From NCBI GenBank assembly GCA_002391625.1, contig DGFJ01000016.1, positions 434 to 64,433 on the forward strand: 64,000 bases of DNA, written 5' to 3'. The translations under genes were made by a program, and so were the position numbers. A model generated the notes under the pieces. The model was given only the letters and a program-made list of their open reading frames with translations, searched no databases and was not told where the DNA came from. Shown one piece after another: positions 49,350-58,349 of the stretch. Numbering within the stretch: position 1 is the stretch's first letter; every line of letters begins with the position of its first letter. The DNA is from Ruminococcaceae bacterium UBA3903. Its GTDB lineage: Bacteria; Bacillota; Clostridia; Oscillospirales; Acutalibacteraceae.

Positions 49350-51569
49350 GTGAAACGTCCATTAACTGTAGTTGGTTTGACCTATATGTGCGGTTTAGTT
49401 TTTGCTATGGCAGTGGGTGTGCGTTATGCTGTGTATATGGCAGTAATATTAGGGCTTGCTGGTATAGCCTCATTTGCTGTTCCCAAAATACGCAAGGGCA
49501 GAGCCATACCTGTGGTATGCTTAACCATTGCGGCTGCTATTGTGTTATATGTAGGTGCTGTACAGCTGTATGTACAGCCGGTTTCTGCACTAAAGGATAC
49601 ACAGGCACAGGTAACTGCCACTGTAACAAAAGCACCCTATTACAGCGGTGCTAAGATTGTATATCCTGTTAAGACAACATATGTTAGGGGTTATAACGCA
49701 CCACAGGAGATAAACTTGCTTTTGTACACAACTACACCTATAGCTGTTGATTATTATGACAGCATAGAATGTACGGTTCAGTTTTATGAAGCCTCAGCTG
49801 ATACATATAAAAACTATCTATATGCTCATGGGGTGTATATTTCTTCCTATATAAATGAGGATGAAAGCGTAGCGACCGTCACCAACAGCTACAAGCCCTT
49901 TGCCTATTGGTTTCTTGTGCTTCAGGATAAAATAGAGGAGGCCATAGACGAGATACTGCCTAATACACAAGCCAGCCTGGCTAAGGCGTTGTTTATAGGT
50001 GACAAGTCCAATTTAGATGCATCCATAAAGGATAGCTTTTCATCCTCTGGCGTTTCCCATATATTGGTTGTATCGGGGCTGCATTTAACTATTATTGCTA
50101 TGTGCTTTTATAAGCTGATAAAAAAGCTTTTAGGGCATATACGGCTTGCATGTATAGGCGGTATAATAGCTGTTATTTTGTTTGTTGTTATAAGCGGGTT
50201 TTCTATGTCCGTTATGCGAAGCGGGATAATGATGACCATGTTTTTTATTGGAAAGATGTTAAATCGTAACAATGACAGCTTGAATTCCTTGGGCTTGGCA
50301 GCGTTGATATTGACCCTTTTTAATCCTTTGGGTATAGGGGACATGGGTATGCTAATGTCCTTTAGTGCTACACTGGGCATTATTGTCCTATACGGCAGAA
50401 TTAAAAATCCTATTATGAACAAGGTGCTTCATAGTAAGTATGCAGGGCTAATAAATGCTGTGGCTTCACCAATATGTGTTTCGCTGTCCGCTGTAATATT
50501 TACATTGCCCGTTACAATATGTGCCTTTGGTACAGTTAGTCTGTATTTTTTGTTAACTAACCTATTGGTGTCCTTTGTAATGCCATTGACGCTAATGTCT
50601 ATTGTACTGATGGTGTGCTTTTTCTATGTGCCGTTTTTATCATTTCTGGCTTATGCCTTTGGTTTTGTGGCAGGGGTGCTGTGCAATTACCTATTATGGG
50701 TAACTGGTACTGTTTCTAGCCTGCCATATGCTGTTATTAATGTGGATAAGCCCTTTGTGTATTTTTGGCTGGCTGCCACCATATTAATAATAGGCGTGGG
50801 GTTTATAATGGGAAAAGGAAGGATAAACCATATTAGATATATAGCTGCTTCATCGGTCAGTATATTTGTTATTTCCGTAGCGGTGTACTCATTAACCACA
50901 GGTGAGGATGTTACCCTTCATATTTTAGATACAGGTGGTAACATGGTAGCGGTTACCTACAAGGATAATACGGCTATATTGTCCTGTGGTGGAAGCTATA
51001 GAAGGGCTAGTCAATATATGTACTCGTTAGGGGAAATAACAAGGGAACCACAGCTGTTGATTATCCCGGATAAATCATGGGAAACCTCTCAGCTCGCACC
51101 TAATATCCTTAACAGCTTTGATGTTGAAAATGTACTGGTGTATAGCAGTAAAAAATATAAAAACAGTCTTTATTTACAGCTGGCTGGAACAGATAATGTT
51201 AATGCCTTTGACAATACCTATACAACAACGCTATGGGATAGGGTAAAGGTTAGCATAGCAATGTGTGATGACAGCACATGGTTAAGTGTTAAAATTGATG
51301 ATGTTACCATACTTTTATGCCCACCACAGGGTGATTGTGCTGCGTTATCACAGCAGGTATTATCACCAACCTACGCTGTTATGGCAAAGGCTCCTAAAAA
51401 TATGGATATACTAACAGCGGACACAGTTATTTTAACTTCCGCCGATGATGAATATGCTATACAACAACCAACAATTACCATGTACAGTGACGATATACGG
51501 TCAACAATACAGGGGGATATTTCTTTAACAGTATCGCCAATGAAGGATGTGTCTATATGGCAAAAATAA
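49350..51569 (+). CDS. comEC: ComEC/Rec2-family DNA-uptake channel with degenerate C-terminal domain
   Basis: About 739 residues. N-terminal membrane segments and an OB-like extracytoplasmic domain (DUF4131-like, ~60-190) precede the competence domain. That domain contains Ala-Leu-Phe-Ile-Gly-Asp-Lys-Ser, Ser-Gly-Val-Ser-His-Ile-Leu-Val-Val-Ser-Gly-Leu-His-Leu and a following bundle of helices. The C-terminal ~220 residues align in position with the metallo-beta-lactamase domain (Leu-His-Ile-Leu-Asp-Thr-Gly-Gly-Asn) but lack the His-x-His-x-Asp-His metal motif; Leu-Ile-Ile-Pro-Asp-Lys-Ser occupies that place. I used the GTG at 49350; a TTG at 49311, overlapping the previous gene, is possible. 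It overlaps holA by 13 bp. Confidence 0.88.
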   Translation: MKRPLTVVGLTYMCGLVFAMAVGVRYAVYMAVILGLAGIASFAVPKIRKGRAIPVVCLTIAAAIVLYVGAVQLYVQPVSALKDTQAQVTATVTKAPYYSGAKIVYPVKTTYVRGYNAPQEINLLLYTTTPIAVDYYDSIECTVQFYEASADTYKNYLYAHGVYISSYINEDESVATVTNSYKPFAYWFLVLQDKIEEAIDEILPNTQASLAKALFIGDKSNLDASIKDSFSSSGVSHILVVSGLHLTIIAMCFYKLIKKLLGHIRLACIGGIIAVILFVVISGFSMSVMRSGIMMTMFFIGKMLNRNNDSLNSLGLAALILTLFNPLGIGDMGMLMSFSATLGIIVLYGRIKNPIMNKVLHSKYAGLINAVASPICVSLSAVIFTLPVTICAFGTVSLYFLLTNLLVSFVMPLTLMSIVLMVCFFYVPFLSFLAYAFGFVAGVLCNYLLWVTGTVSSLPYAVINVDKPFVYFWLAATILIIGVGFIMGKGRINHIRYIAASSVSIFVISVAVYSLTTGEDVTLHILDTGGNMVAVTYKDNTAILSCGGSYRRASQYMYSLGEITREPQLLIIPDKSWETSQLAPNILNSFDVENVLVYSSKKYKNSLYLQLAGTDNVNAFDNTYTTTLWDRVKVSIAMCDDSTWLSVKIDDVTILLCPPQGDCAALSQQVLSPTYAVMAKAPKNMDILTADTVILTSADDEYAIQQPTITMYSDDIRSTIQGDISLTVSPMKDVSIWQK

Positions 51570-52597
51570 CTGAAGCAGATTTAAAGGAGCATATAAAGGT
51601 AGGCAATTTTAGTAATCTGTACCTTATTTATGGCGAAGAAAAAATGCTGGTACGGGTATATACAAACAGGTTAAGGGATAAAATAATTGGCAGAGAACCA
51701 TCAGATTTTAACCTTCATACCTTTAATGAGGATTCTTCACTAAACAGGATTGTGGAGGCAATGGATATTTTACCCTTTGCACAGCCTACTAACTACGTTG
51801 AAATACTGGATATTAATCTTGATAAACCAGCTGACGGTGAGATTAAGGACTTTTTCAAAGCATTAGAAAATATCTCCCCTACTACCACAGTAGTTATTAG
51901 TATGATGACCGCAAAGGCAGCTGGCAAAAAACAGTCACGATGGAAAAAGCTAATAGATATTGCAGCCAAATATGGTTCAGCTGTTAACTTAGAAAAAAGA
52001 ACAGCGACAGTGCTGAAAAAGCAATTGATTACTTGGGCAAATAAGCAGAATGTCACGTTGACAGGCGCTAACGCTGATTTAATAATACAGTACAGCGGTA
52101 ATGATTTACAAACGCTGCACAACGAGATGGAAAAGCTATGCGCCTTTGTGCAAACAGGGGAGATAACAGAAAATATTATTGAAAAGCTTGTAACAAAAAA
52201 CTTAGAAGCCCGAGTTTTTGACATGGCAGATGCTGTACTAAAGGGTGATTATGACAGTGCTTATTCCAAGCTGGACTTGCTTTTTTACCAGCGTGAGGAG
52301 CCGGTAAATATTTTAGCTGTGCTTAGCAGCTCTTATGTTGATATGTATCGTGTGCGTGTTATGATGGAAAGCGGAGAGCAGCCACAGCGGCTTACAGAAT
52401 ATTTTGATTATAAACGAAAGGAATTTAGAATAAACAAGGCACAGCGCAGCGGAAAAGGGCTTAGCAATGCTGCCTTGGAGGAAAGCTTAGGAATATTAGC
52501 AGAAACTAACGCTAAGATAAACAGCACCTCTGTAAACAAGAAAATTTTGTTAGAGGAGTTAGTAGGAAAGCTTATAATGGTGGGCAAAAGGAGTTAA
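51557..52597 (+). CDS. holA: DNA polymerase III subunit delta
   Basis: A 346-residue clamp-loader delta subunit. The N-terminus has Leu-Tyr-Leu-Ile-Tyr-Gly-Glu-Glu (~22-29) as in HolA, a middle AAA+-like region without Walker motifs includes Asn-Leu-Glu-Lys-Arg, and the C-terminal helical collar has Phe-Tyr-Gln-Arg-Glu-Glu-Pro-Val-Asn-Ile-Leu. It opens the sliding clamp within the replisome. The comEC-holA order with overlap is widespread in Firmicutes and supports both calls. Confidence 0.93.
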   Translation: MAKITEADLKEHIKVGNFSNLYLIYGEEKMLVRVYTNRLRDKIIGREPSDFNLHTFNEDSSLNRIVEAMDILPFAQPTNYVEILDINLDKPADGEIKDFFKALENISPTTTVVISMMTAKAAGKKQSRWKKLIDIAAKYGSAVNLEKRTATVLKKQLITWANKQNVTLTGANADLIIQYSGNDLQTLHNEMEKLCAFVQTGEITENIIEKLVTKNLEARVFDMADAVLKGDYDSAYSKLDLLFYQREEPVNILAVLSSSYVDMYRVRVMMESGEQPQRLTEYFDYKRKEFRINKAQRSGKGLSNAALEESLGILAETNAKINSTSVNKKILLEELVGKLIMVGKRS

Positions 52598-52599
52598 TA

Positions 52600-53184
52600 T
52601 TGATAAAGATAGAGGAAACAGTTATAGTAGAAGGTAAATACGATAAAATGCGTTTAAAGCCTTTGATAGACGCTACAATAATAGAAACCAACGGATTTAG
52701 AATATTTAAGGATAAGGAAAAGCTAAATTTAATAAAACAGCTGGCGGATAAAAACGGAATACTTGTTTTGACCGATAGTGACGGTGCGGGTTTTGTTATT
52801 AGAAACTTTTTAAAAGGAGTTGTTCCCTCAGAAAAAATAAAACACGCCTATATTCCACAGGTGCTGGGCAAGGAAAAACGCAAAAAGGAGTCATCTAAGG
52901 AGGGAATGCTAGGGGTAGAGGGTCAGACGGAGGAAATTATCCTAAACGCCATAAAGAATGCCACATCAGCCAGTATTTGTGATAAAAAATCAGATAAGCA
53001 CATAACTAAACAGGATTTATTTTCTTTAGGCTTGTCCGGCAGGGAAAATAGCAGGGCTATGCGTATTAAGCTGTTAAATAAGCTGAACCTGCCAACGTAT
53101 ATGACAACTAATGCTTTGGTTGATACGTTAAACGCTTTAATGAGCTTTGAAGAGTTAGAAAAAACTTTAGATGAACTTCAATAA
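52600..53184 (+). CDS. rnmV: Ribonuclease M5
   Basis: A 194-residue Toprim nuclease that matures 5S rRNA. The Toprim motifs Thr-Val-Ile-Val-Glu-Gly-Lys-Tyr-Asp (7-15) and Leu-Thr-Asp-Ser-Asp-Gly-Ala-Gly (~56-63) are present. So are His-Ala-Tyr-Ile-Pro after the Toprim core and a lysine-rich Lys-Glu-Lys-Arg-Lys-Lys-Glu stretch, then Gly-Val-Glu. The start is TTG with AAAAGGAG upstream. In many Firmicutes it precedes ksgA, which is absent here; it follows holA by two bases. Confidence 0.92.
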   Translation: MIKIEETVIVEGKYDKMRLKPLIDATIIETNGFRIFKDKEKLNLIKQLADKNGILVLTDSDGAGFVIRNFLKGVVPSEKIKHAYIPQVLGKEKRKKESSKEGMLGVEGQTEEIILNAIKNATSASICDKKSDKHITKQDLFSLGLSGRENSRAMRIKLLNKLNLPTYMTTNALVDTLNALMSFEELEKTLDELQ

Positions 53185-53189
53185 AACTA

Positions 53190-53218
53190 TTGACAAAAAT
53201 TGGGAAAAGAAATATAAT
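53190..53218 (+). promoter_or_regulatory. Consensus sigma-A promoter for rubrerythrin
   Basis: A perfect TTGACA (53190-53195), a 17-bp spacer and a perfect TATAAT (53213-53218), 80 bp before the start. This is the only fully consensus promoter noticed in the window, and it fits a highly expressed gene. Confidence 0.85.
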
Positions 53219-53298
53219 ATATACATAAAAACAATAACTTTTATCGTTTTAACGACTGCTATTGTTTTTAATTCTAAAAATTTTTGGAGGTTTTGATT

Positions 53299-53835
53299 AT
53301 GGATTTAAAAGGAACAAAAACAGAAGCTAACCTACAGACAGCCTTTGCTGGTGAATCACAGGCAAGGAATAAATACACATATTATGCGTCTAAAGCTAAA
53401 AAGGATGGCTTTAACCAAATAGCAGATTTGTTTTTAGAAACTGCTAATAATGAAAAAGAGCATGCTAAGCTATGGTTTAAGCTTTTGAATAACGGTATTG
53501 GCACAACAGAAGAAAATCTGGAGGACGCAGCCAACGGTGAAAACTATGAATGGACAGATATGTATGCTACTTTTGCTAAAGAAGCAAAGGAAGAGGGCTT
53601 TACTGAGATTGCAAGGCTTTTTGAGGGCGTAGCTGCTATCGAAAAAACACACGAGGAGCGTTACAGAGCATTGCTTAATAATGTTAAGACAAAGGCAGTG
53701 TTTGAAAAAAGTGAGGTAAAGGTTTGGGAGTGTAAAAACTGCGGACATATTGTTGTTGGTACTAAGGCACCGGCCATCTGTCCTGTATGTGCTCACCCAC
53801 AGGCTTACTTTGAGATAAAAGCTGAAAACTATTAA
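53299..53835 (+). CDS. rbr: Rubrerythrin
   Basis: A 178-residue rubrerythrin. The di-iron four-helix domain (1-135) has Glu-Ser-Gln-Ala-Arg-Asn-Lys-Tyr and Glu-x-x-His pairs (Glu-Lys-Glu-His ~54-57 and Glu-Lys-Thr-His ~118-121). A C-terminal rubredoxin-like domain has Cys-Lys-Asn-Cys and Cys-Pro-Val-Cys. It reduces hydrogen peroxide using electrons from NADH via rubredoxin partners, a main defence of strict anaerobes. GGAGG eight bases upstream fixes the start. It has its own consensus promoter and a terminator on both sides. Confidence 0.96.
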   Translation: MDLKGTKTEANLQTAFAGESQARNKYTYYASKAKKDGFNQIADLFLETANNEKEHAKLWFKLLNNGIGTTEENLEDAANGENYEWTDMYATFAKEAKEEGFTEIARLFEGVAAIEKTHEERYRALLNNVKTKAVFEKSEVKVWECKNCGHIVVGTKAPAICPVCAHPQAYFEIKAENY

Positions 53836-53850
53836 TATTAATTTTTATAA

Positions 53851-53890
53851 AAATATACCGTGTAACAGCTTTATGTTACACGGTATATTT
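53851..53890 (+). terminator. Rho-independent terminator after rbr
   Basis: AAATATACCGTGTAACA and TGTTACACGGTATATTT form a near-perfect 16-bp stem ending in TTT. Confidence 0.85.
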
Positions 53891-53972
53891 CATATAATGG
53901 CAAAAATGTTATTATACAATTTAGCTAAGGTACGACTTAACGGCTACTATGACTATAGATTGGGGAATATTT

Positions 53973-54506
53973 ATGGACAAGTTGAGGGTAAACGAAAAAG
54001 AATATACTATTCTTAAATTGTTAGGTAAGGGCAAGGGAGGTTATTCATATTTAGTAAAATATGGTACGGATAATTATGTATTAAAGCAAATACATCACGA
54101 GCCATGTGAATATTATCAATTTGGCAACAAGCTAGAATCGGAAATTAATGATTATAAACGGTTAAAAAATTTGGGAATAATTATTCCAGAAATGTTGGAG
54201 GTGGATAGTAAAAACGAAAGAATTCTAAAGGAATATATTGATGGCAAAACAGTATATGAGATGGTATTACAAAATGTAAATATTGATATATGTATAGAGC
54301 AGGTAAAAGCAATGTGTAAATTATTATATCCTGCTAATACAAATATTGATTATTTTCCAACGAACTTTGTGCTGCAAAATAAGACATTATATTATATTGA
54401 TTACGAATGCAATGATTATATAGAGGAATGGAATTTTGAAAACTGGGGTATTAAATACTGGTCAAAAACTAGTGAGTTTTTAAAGTATGTTCAGGAACAA
54501 AAATAA
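53973..54506 (+). CDS. Small kinase-fold protein
   Basis: A 177-residue protein resembling a minimal eukaryotic-like or aminoglycoside-type kinase. A Gly-rich loop Leu-Gly-Lys-Gly-Lys-Gly-Gly-Tyr (~15-22), Val-Leu-Lys with the ATP-binding Lys (~36-38) and an adjacent Glu-Ser-Glu helix are present. The catalytic-type loop reads Asp-Tyr-Phe-Pro-Thr-Asn-Phe-Val (~127-134), then Tyr-Tyr-Ile-Asp-Tyr-Glu (~140-145, metal-binding Asp). The larger C-lobe is missing, as in COG3642-like small kinases. The ATG at 53973 follows a GGGGA site. Base composition is more AT-rich than its neighbours, suggesting acquisition. Its substrate is unknown. Confidence 0.7.
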   Translation: MDKLRVNEKEYTILKLLGKGKGGYSYLVKYGTDNYVLKQIHHEPCEYYQFGNKLESEINDYKRLKNLGIIIPEMLEVDSKNERILKEYIDGKTVYEMVLQNVNIDICIEQVKAMCKLLYPANTNIDYFPTNFVLQNKTLYYIDYECNDYIEEWNFENWGIKYWSKTSEFLKYVQEQK

Positions 54507-54583
54507 ATTATAATAAATTTAACAGTTAAGCTTTGGTAATTGATTGATACACAATAACATATGCAGGTTATGAATATTTAGAA

Positions 54584-54760
54584 AGGCTCTTTGTCAATAG
54601 TTGGGGTAACCCAAATAAAACAAAAGTGAAGCAAGGGATGGCGTTAAGCTGTCCCTTGTTTAAGTATATTGGTCTTTTGATGAGAAAACATATGTAAGAT
54701 ACCATTACAAAGACGTTTAAAAGGCTCTGTTTTTTTACCCCAACATTTATTATAGAGCCT
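54584..54760. mobile_element. MITE-like element with terminal inverted repeats
   Basis: The ends match as inverted repeats: AGGCTCT-N9-GTTGGGGTAA (54584-54609) against TTACCCCAAC-N9-AGAGCCT (54735-54760). The element is about 177 bp with no coding capacity. The terminal sequences recall ends of ISL3-type insertion sequences, but this is from memory. No target-site duplication was found. It contains the 70-bp segment repeated at 58231-58300. The rest of 54507-54899 holds the rny terminator. Confidence 0.55.
54591..54660. repeat. 70-bp repeat, copy 1 (inside the MITE-like element)
   Basis: About 90% identical over its first 45 bp to 58231-58300 (TTGTCAATAG, TGGGGTAACCC, AAATAAAACAAA, GTGAAGCA). 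It ends in the hairpin AAGGGATGGC-GTTAA-GCTGTCCCTT, which forms a full stem if G-U pairs are allowed. Confidence 0.75.
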
Positions 54761-54792
54761 ACAATTTATAGGTATAAGCTGACATAAATAAA

Positions 54793-54825
54793 CAAGCCGA
54801 AAAGAAATTCATTCTTTTCGGCTTG
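54793..54825 (-). terminator. Rho-independent terminator after rny
   Basis: CAAGCCGAAAAGAA (54793-54806) pairs with TTCTTTTCGGCTTG (54812-54825). On the minus strand a TTTATTT run follows. Confidence 0.85.
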
Positions 54826-54899
54826 CTTATTATACTTTTAATGAGTGGGTAATACCCCATGATGGTTAGCTGTTTCATTAATTTAATAACAGGCTATTA

Positions 54900-56453
54900 C
54901 TATTTTGCGTACTCAATCGCACGATTTTCTCTAATAATATTAACCTTTATCTGACCCGGATAATCAAGATCAGACTCTATCTTTTGGCATATTTCCCTTG
55001 CTAATAAAACCATACGATCATCATTAACAATTTCAGGCTTAACCATTATGCGGACCTCTCTGCCTGCTTGTATAGCGTAGCAGTTTTCAACGCCTTCAAA
55101 GGAGGACGCAACCTCCTCCAGCTTTTGAAGTCTTTTAATGTAGTTCTCTAGATTTTCACGTCTAGCACCTGGACGTGCAGCTGAAATAGCGTCTGCAGCC
55201 TGTACAATGCAGGCAACAACTGTCTTGGCCTCTACATCACCGTGATGGGCGGCGATAGCATGGATAACAGCGTCGCTTTCCTTGTATTTCCTAGCCACCT
55301 CTACGCCTAGCTCAATATGTGAGCCTTCCATTTCGTGGTCTAATGCTTTGCCAATATCGTGTAATAAGCCGGCACGCTTTGCTATAGTTGGGTTTAAACC
55401 TAGCTCAGACGCTATCATACCAGATACATATGATACCTCTAAGGAATGGTTTAAAACATTTTGACCATAGCTTGTGCGATAACGCAATCTGCCTAACAGC
55501 TTAATAAGCTCTGGGTGGATACCGTTAACGCTGGCATCTATAACTGCTCGTTCGCCCTCATGCTTAATGGTTGCCTCCACCTCACGGCGAGCCTTATCAA
55601 CCATTTCTTCGATTCTAGCAGGGTGAATTCTACCGTCAGATACTAGCTTTTCCAATGCTACACGGGCAATTTCACGTCTAACTGGTTCAAAGCAGGATAC
55701 CGTAATAGCCTCTGGTGTATCATCAATAATTAAATCTACACCTGTTAATGTTTCTATTGTGCGAATATTTCTACCCTCACGACCGATTATTCTGCCCTTC
55801 ATTTCATCGTTAGGCAGGGGTACTACGCTTACTGTAGCTTCTGCTACATGGTCAGCAGCACAACGCTGTATTGCCAATGAAATAATGTTTCTTGCCTTTT
55901 TATCTGACTCGTCTTTTAACTGTTGCTCGTATTCTAGTATTTTGCTGGCTTTTTCGTGTACTAATTCATCATCCAGCTGCTGCAGAAGATATTCCTTAGC
56001 CTGATCCTTGGTATAACCGGAGATACGCTCCAGCATTTCAAATTGGCTTTTCTTTACTGTTTCTGCCTCTTCCAGCTCTTTCTCTGCTGCCTTTTGCTTT
56101 TTCGCAATATTTTCTTCCTTAACGTCTAGATTCTCACGCTTTTTCGCTAGGTTTTCTTCCTTTGCCTGAACCCTGCGTTCCTGTCTTTGAACCTCACGTC
56201 TGCGATCAGCTATTTCTTTTTCAGATTCGTTTCTAAAACGATGAACCTCGTCCTTACCCTCTAGAATGGTTTCCTTCTTTTTAGCCTCAGCTGTTTTCAT
56301 TGCGTCATTAACTATACGCTTAGCCTCTGACTCTGCAGAACCGATTTCTGCTTCTGCAATCTTTTTCCTGTGGTTAATGCCCAGAAAAAATGCCATACCG
56401 CCAACGGCCGCAGCGACAACGATAATTAATACGATTGCTAAAATAAGATTCAT
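54900..56453 (-). CDS. rny: Ribonuclease Y
   Basis: A 517-residue endoribonuclease that initiates mRNA decay. An N-terminal membrane helix (~2-24) is followed by a long coiled coil (~30-200, rich in Glu/Lys/Arg). A KH domain carries [11 protein letters not shown]. The HD domain has His-Ser-Leu-Glu-Val-Ser ... Leu-Leu-His-Asp-Ile-Gly-Lys (catalytic His-Asp) and later Ala-Ile-Ala-Ala-His-His. AAGGAGG lies 14 bases before the ATG at 56453; the alternative GTG at 56468 sits on that site. It is not adjacent to ymdB, unlike in Bacillus. Confidence 0.95.
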   Translation of the reverse strand: MNLILAIVLIIVVAAAVGGMAFFLGINHRKKIAEAEIGSAESEAKRIVNDAMKTAEAKKKETILEGKDEVHRFRNESEKEIADRRREVQRQERRVQAKEENLAKKRENLDVKEENIAKKQKAAEKELEEAETVKKSQFEMLERISGYTKDQAKEYLLQQLDDELVHEKASKILEYEQQLKDESDKKARNIISLAIQRCAADHVAEATVSVVPLPNDEMKGRIIGREGRNIRTIETLTGVDLIIDDTPEAITVSCFEPVRREIARVALEKLVSDGRIHPARIEEMVDKARREVEATIKHEGERAVIDASVNGIHPELIKLLGRLRYRTSYGQNVLNHSLEVSYVSGMIASELGLNPTIAKRAGLLHDIGKALDHEMEGSHIELGVEVARKYKESDAVIHAIAAHHGDVEAKTVVACIVQAADAISAARPGARRENLENYIKRLQKLEEVASSFEGVENCYAIQAGREVRIMVKPEIVNDDRMVLLAREICQKIESDLDYPGQIKVNIIRENRAIEYAK

Positions 56454-57005
56454 AAATAAAAATGACACCTCCTTGACTTGATTTGTTTTTAAAGTTTTAA
56501 TTATTAATTAATCAACTCACGGGTGCCTGTTATCACTGAATATGTACTTTTTAAAATGTTAATTTACAAATAAAACAAACCTATTTGATAGTTTATGGGG
56601 TTTGCAGGCAAAAGGGAATATATGGTGTACAAAAAACAGCATATAAGCACAACAAAAGCCATATGCACCAACAAAAAAGCTAGCAATATTACTTGTATTA
56701 AACAGCGTAGCATAAATACGCTTACTAATAACTATAAAAAATATATATAATAACGGCCCCATAAGAGTCCAATTAAAAAAATGCAAGCTATGCTTGCTAA
56801 AGATAAATAAATAGCTTTTATAAAAAAACACACAAATTTATCCTTTGTTATTTTACTATAAATATGTCAAAAAGTCAACCGTTTTATGACAATATATTGT
56901 GCGGTTTATCCTTTTTTTCTTTCCAGCCACTATATAATGTATATAAAAATAAATACACATAAAAGTGCGTTTTTTTGTAAAAGATATCTACGGAGGCACT
57001 AACAA

Positions 57006-57029
57006 ATGAAAATTATGAAAAAATTATAA
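57006..57029 (+). other. Seven-codon mini-ORF with strong ribosome site
   Basis: ATG-AAA-ATT-ATG-AAA-AAA-TTA-TAA follows GGAGG at a spacing of nine bases, 120 bp before gap. It lies upstream of the best gap promoter. It would be transcribed only from an earlier start, so its meaning is uncertain. Confidence 0.25.
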
Positions 57030-57058
57030 AAAATTTCTGTTAAATTTTTATCAAAGGG

Positions 57059-57087
57059 TTGTATTTACCGTTAAAATGCTATATTAT
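57059..57087 (+). promoter_or_regulatory. Sigma-A promoter for gap
   Basis: TTGTAT (57059-57064), a 17-bp spacer and TATTAT (57082-57087), about 64 bp before the ATG; AGGAGG precedes the ATG. Confidence 0.65.
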
Positions 57088-57150
57088 ATTAGGTGCTACT
57101 AGATAGTATAAAATACATTAAGTACAAAAAATTCAGGAGGTAAGTTTACT

Positions 57151-58164
57151 ATGGCAATTAAAGTAGGTATTAACGGTTTTGGCCGTATCGGTCGTCTGGC
57201 ATTCAGACAAATGTTTGGTGCTGAGGGTTATGAGGTTGTTGCAATTAACGATCTAACAGATGCAAAAATGCTTGCACATCTTCTAAAGTATGATTCTGCT
57301 CAGGGTCGTTATGCTCTAGCTGATAAGGTTACTAACACAGATAACTCTATCATTGTTGATGGCAAAGAAATCACAATTTATGCGGAAAAAGACGCTAAGA
57401 ACATTCCTTGGGGTGACCTAGGTGTTGAAGTTGTACTAGAGTGTACTGGCTTCTACTGTTCAAAAGATAAGGCTGCTGCTCATATTGAGGCTGGCGCTAA
57501 AAAGGTTATCATTTCTGCTCCAGCAGGTAATGACCTAAAGACAATCGTTTACAGCGTAAACGAAAAAGAGCTAACAGCTGATGATACAATCATCTCTGCT
57601 GCTTCTTGTACAACTAACTGCCTAGCTCCTATGGCTAAGGCTCTTAACGACCTAGCTCCAATTAAGAGCGGTATTATGGCTACTATCCATGCTTATACAG
57701 GTGATCAGATGCTTCTTGATGGTCCTCACAGAAAGGGTGACCTAAGAAGAGCAAGAGCTGGTGCTGTTAATATCGTTCCTAACACAACTGGTGCTGCTAA
57801 GGCTATTGGTCTAGTTATCCCAGAGCTAAAGGGTAAACTAATCGGCGCTGCACAGCGTGTTCCAGTACCAACAGGTTCAACAACAATCCTAACAGCTGTT
57901 GTTGACGGTACAGTTACAGTAGAGCAAATCAATGCTGCTATGAAGGCTGCTTCTTCTACTAGCTTTGGTTACAATGAGGATCAAATCGTATCTTCTGATA
58001 TCGTTGGTATCACATACGGTTCTCTATTTGATGCTACTCAAACTCTAGTTACAAACCTAGACAACGGTACTTCTCAGGTACAGGTTGTTTCTTGGTATGA
58101 TAACGAGAACAGCTATACAAGCCAGATGGTTAGAACAATTAAGTATTTCGCAGAATTGGGCTAA
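57151..58164 (+). CDS. gap: Glyceraldehyde-3-phosphate dehydrogenase
   Basis: A 337-residue phosphorylating GAPDH of glycolysis. The NAD-binding N-terminus is [10 protein letters not shown], the catalytic Cys is in Ala-Ser-Cys-Thr-Thr-Asn-Cys, and His is in Thr-Ile-His-Ala-Tyr-Thr. The substrate-binding Arg is in [11 protein letters not shown]. Codon use differs visibly from neighbours (Leu almost only CTA/CTT, Ala GCT, Val GTT, Thr ACA/ACT), as expected for a very highly expressed gene. AGGAGG supports the start. It is monocistronic, ending in a strong terminator; the usual pgk is not next to it. Confidence 0.97.
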   Translation: MAIKVGINGFGRIGRLAFRQMFGAEGYEVVAINDLTDAKMLAHLLKYDSAQGRYALADKVTNTDNSIIVDGKEITIYAEKDAKNIPWGDLGVEVVLECTGFYCSKDKAAAHIEAGAKKVIISAPAGNDLKTIVYSVNEKELTADDTIISAASCTTNCLAPMAKALNDLAPIKSGIMATIHAYTGDQMLLDGPHRKGDLRRARAGAVNIVPNTTGAAKAIGLVIPELKGKLIGAAQRVPVPTGSTTILTAVVDGTVTVEQINAAMKAASSTSFGYNEDQIVSSDIVGITYGSLFDATQTLVTNLDNGTSQVQVVSWYDNENSYTSQMVRTIKYFAELG

Positions 58165-58193
58165 TTTATTACTGACTGAATATTTGATTTTAA

Positions 58194-58229
58194 GAACAGG
58201 TAACAGCTGTTGCCTGTTCTTTTTGTTTT
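58194..58229 (+). terminator. Rho-independent terminator after gap
   Basis: GAACAGGTAACAG and CTGTTGCCTGTTC form a 13-bp stem (one G-U), followed by TTTTTGTTTTTTT. Confidence 0.9.
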
Positions 58230-58230
58230 T

Positions 58231-58300
58231 TTGTCAATAGCTGGGGTAACCCAAATAAAACAAAGGTGAAGCAGGGGACAGCTTAACGCTGCCCCCTGCA
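58231..58300. repeat. 70-bp repeat, copy 2
   Basis: Same orientation as 54591-54660, but without the flanking inverted-repeat ends of that element. It ends in the hairpin GCAGGGGACAGC-TTAAC-GCTGCCCCCTGC, followed by a T-rich tract. This may also serve as a second terminator after gap. Confidence 0.75.
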
Positions 58301-58349
58301 AATTTTTTTATTTTTAGGATTTTCACAACCATGGGCAAAGCCTACAAGC

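Larger units (their letters stand above)
56454..57150. other. Non-coding gap between rny and gap
   Basis: AT-rich, with no convincing gene. A minus-strand open frame at 56559-56831 would encode a hydrophobic 90-residue peptide but lacks a ribosome site and familiar motifs. A 7-codon mini-frame at 57006-57029 follows a good GGAGG site. The gap promoter lies at 57059-57087. Confidence 0.5.

Noticed and set aside
56559..56831. Hydrophobic 90-codon minus-strand frame between rny and gap
   Set aside because: No ribosome site or family pattern, and AT-rich DNA easily gives Phe/Ile-rich frames. Kept only as a remark in the gap entry.
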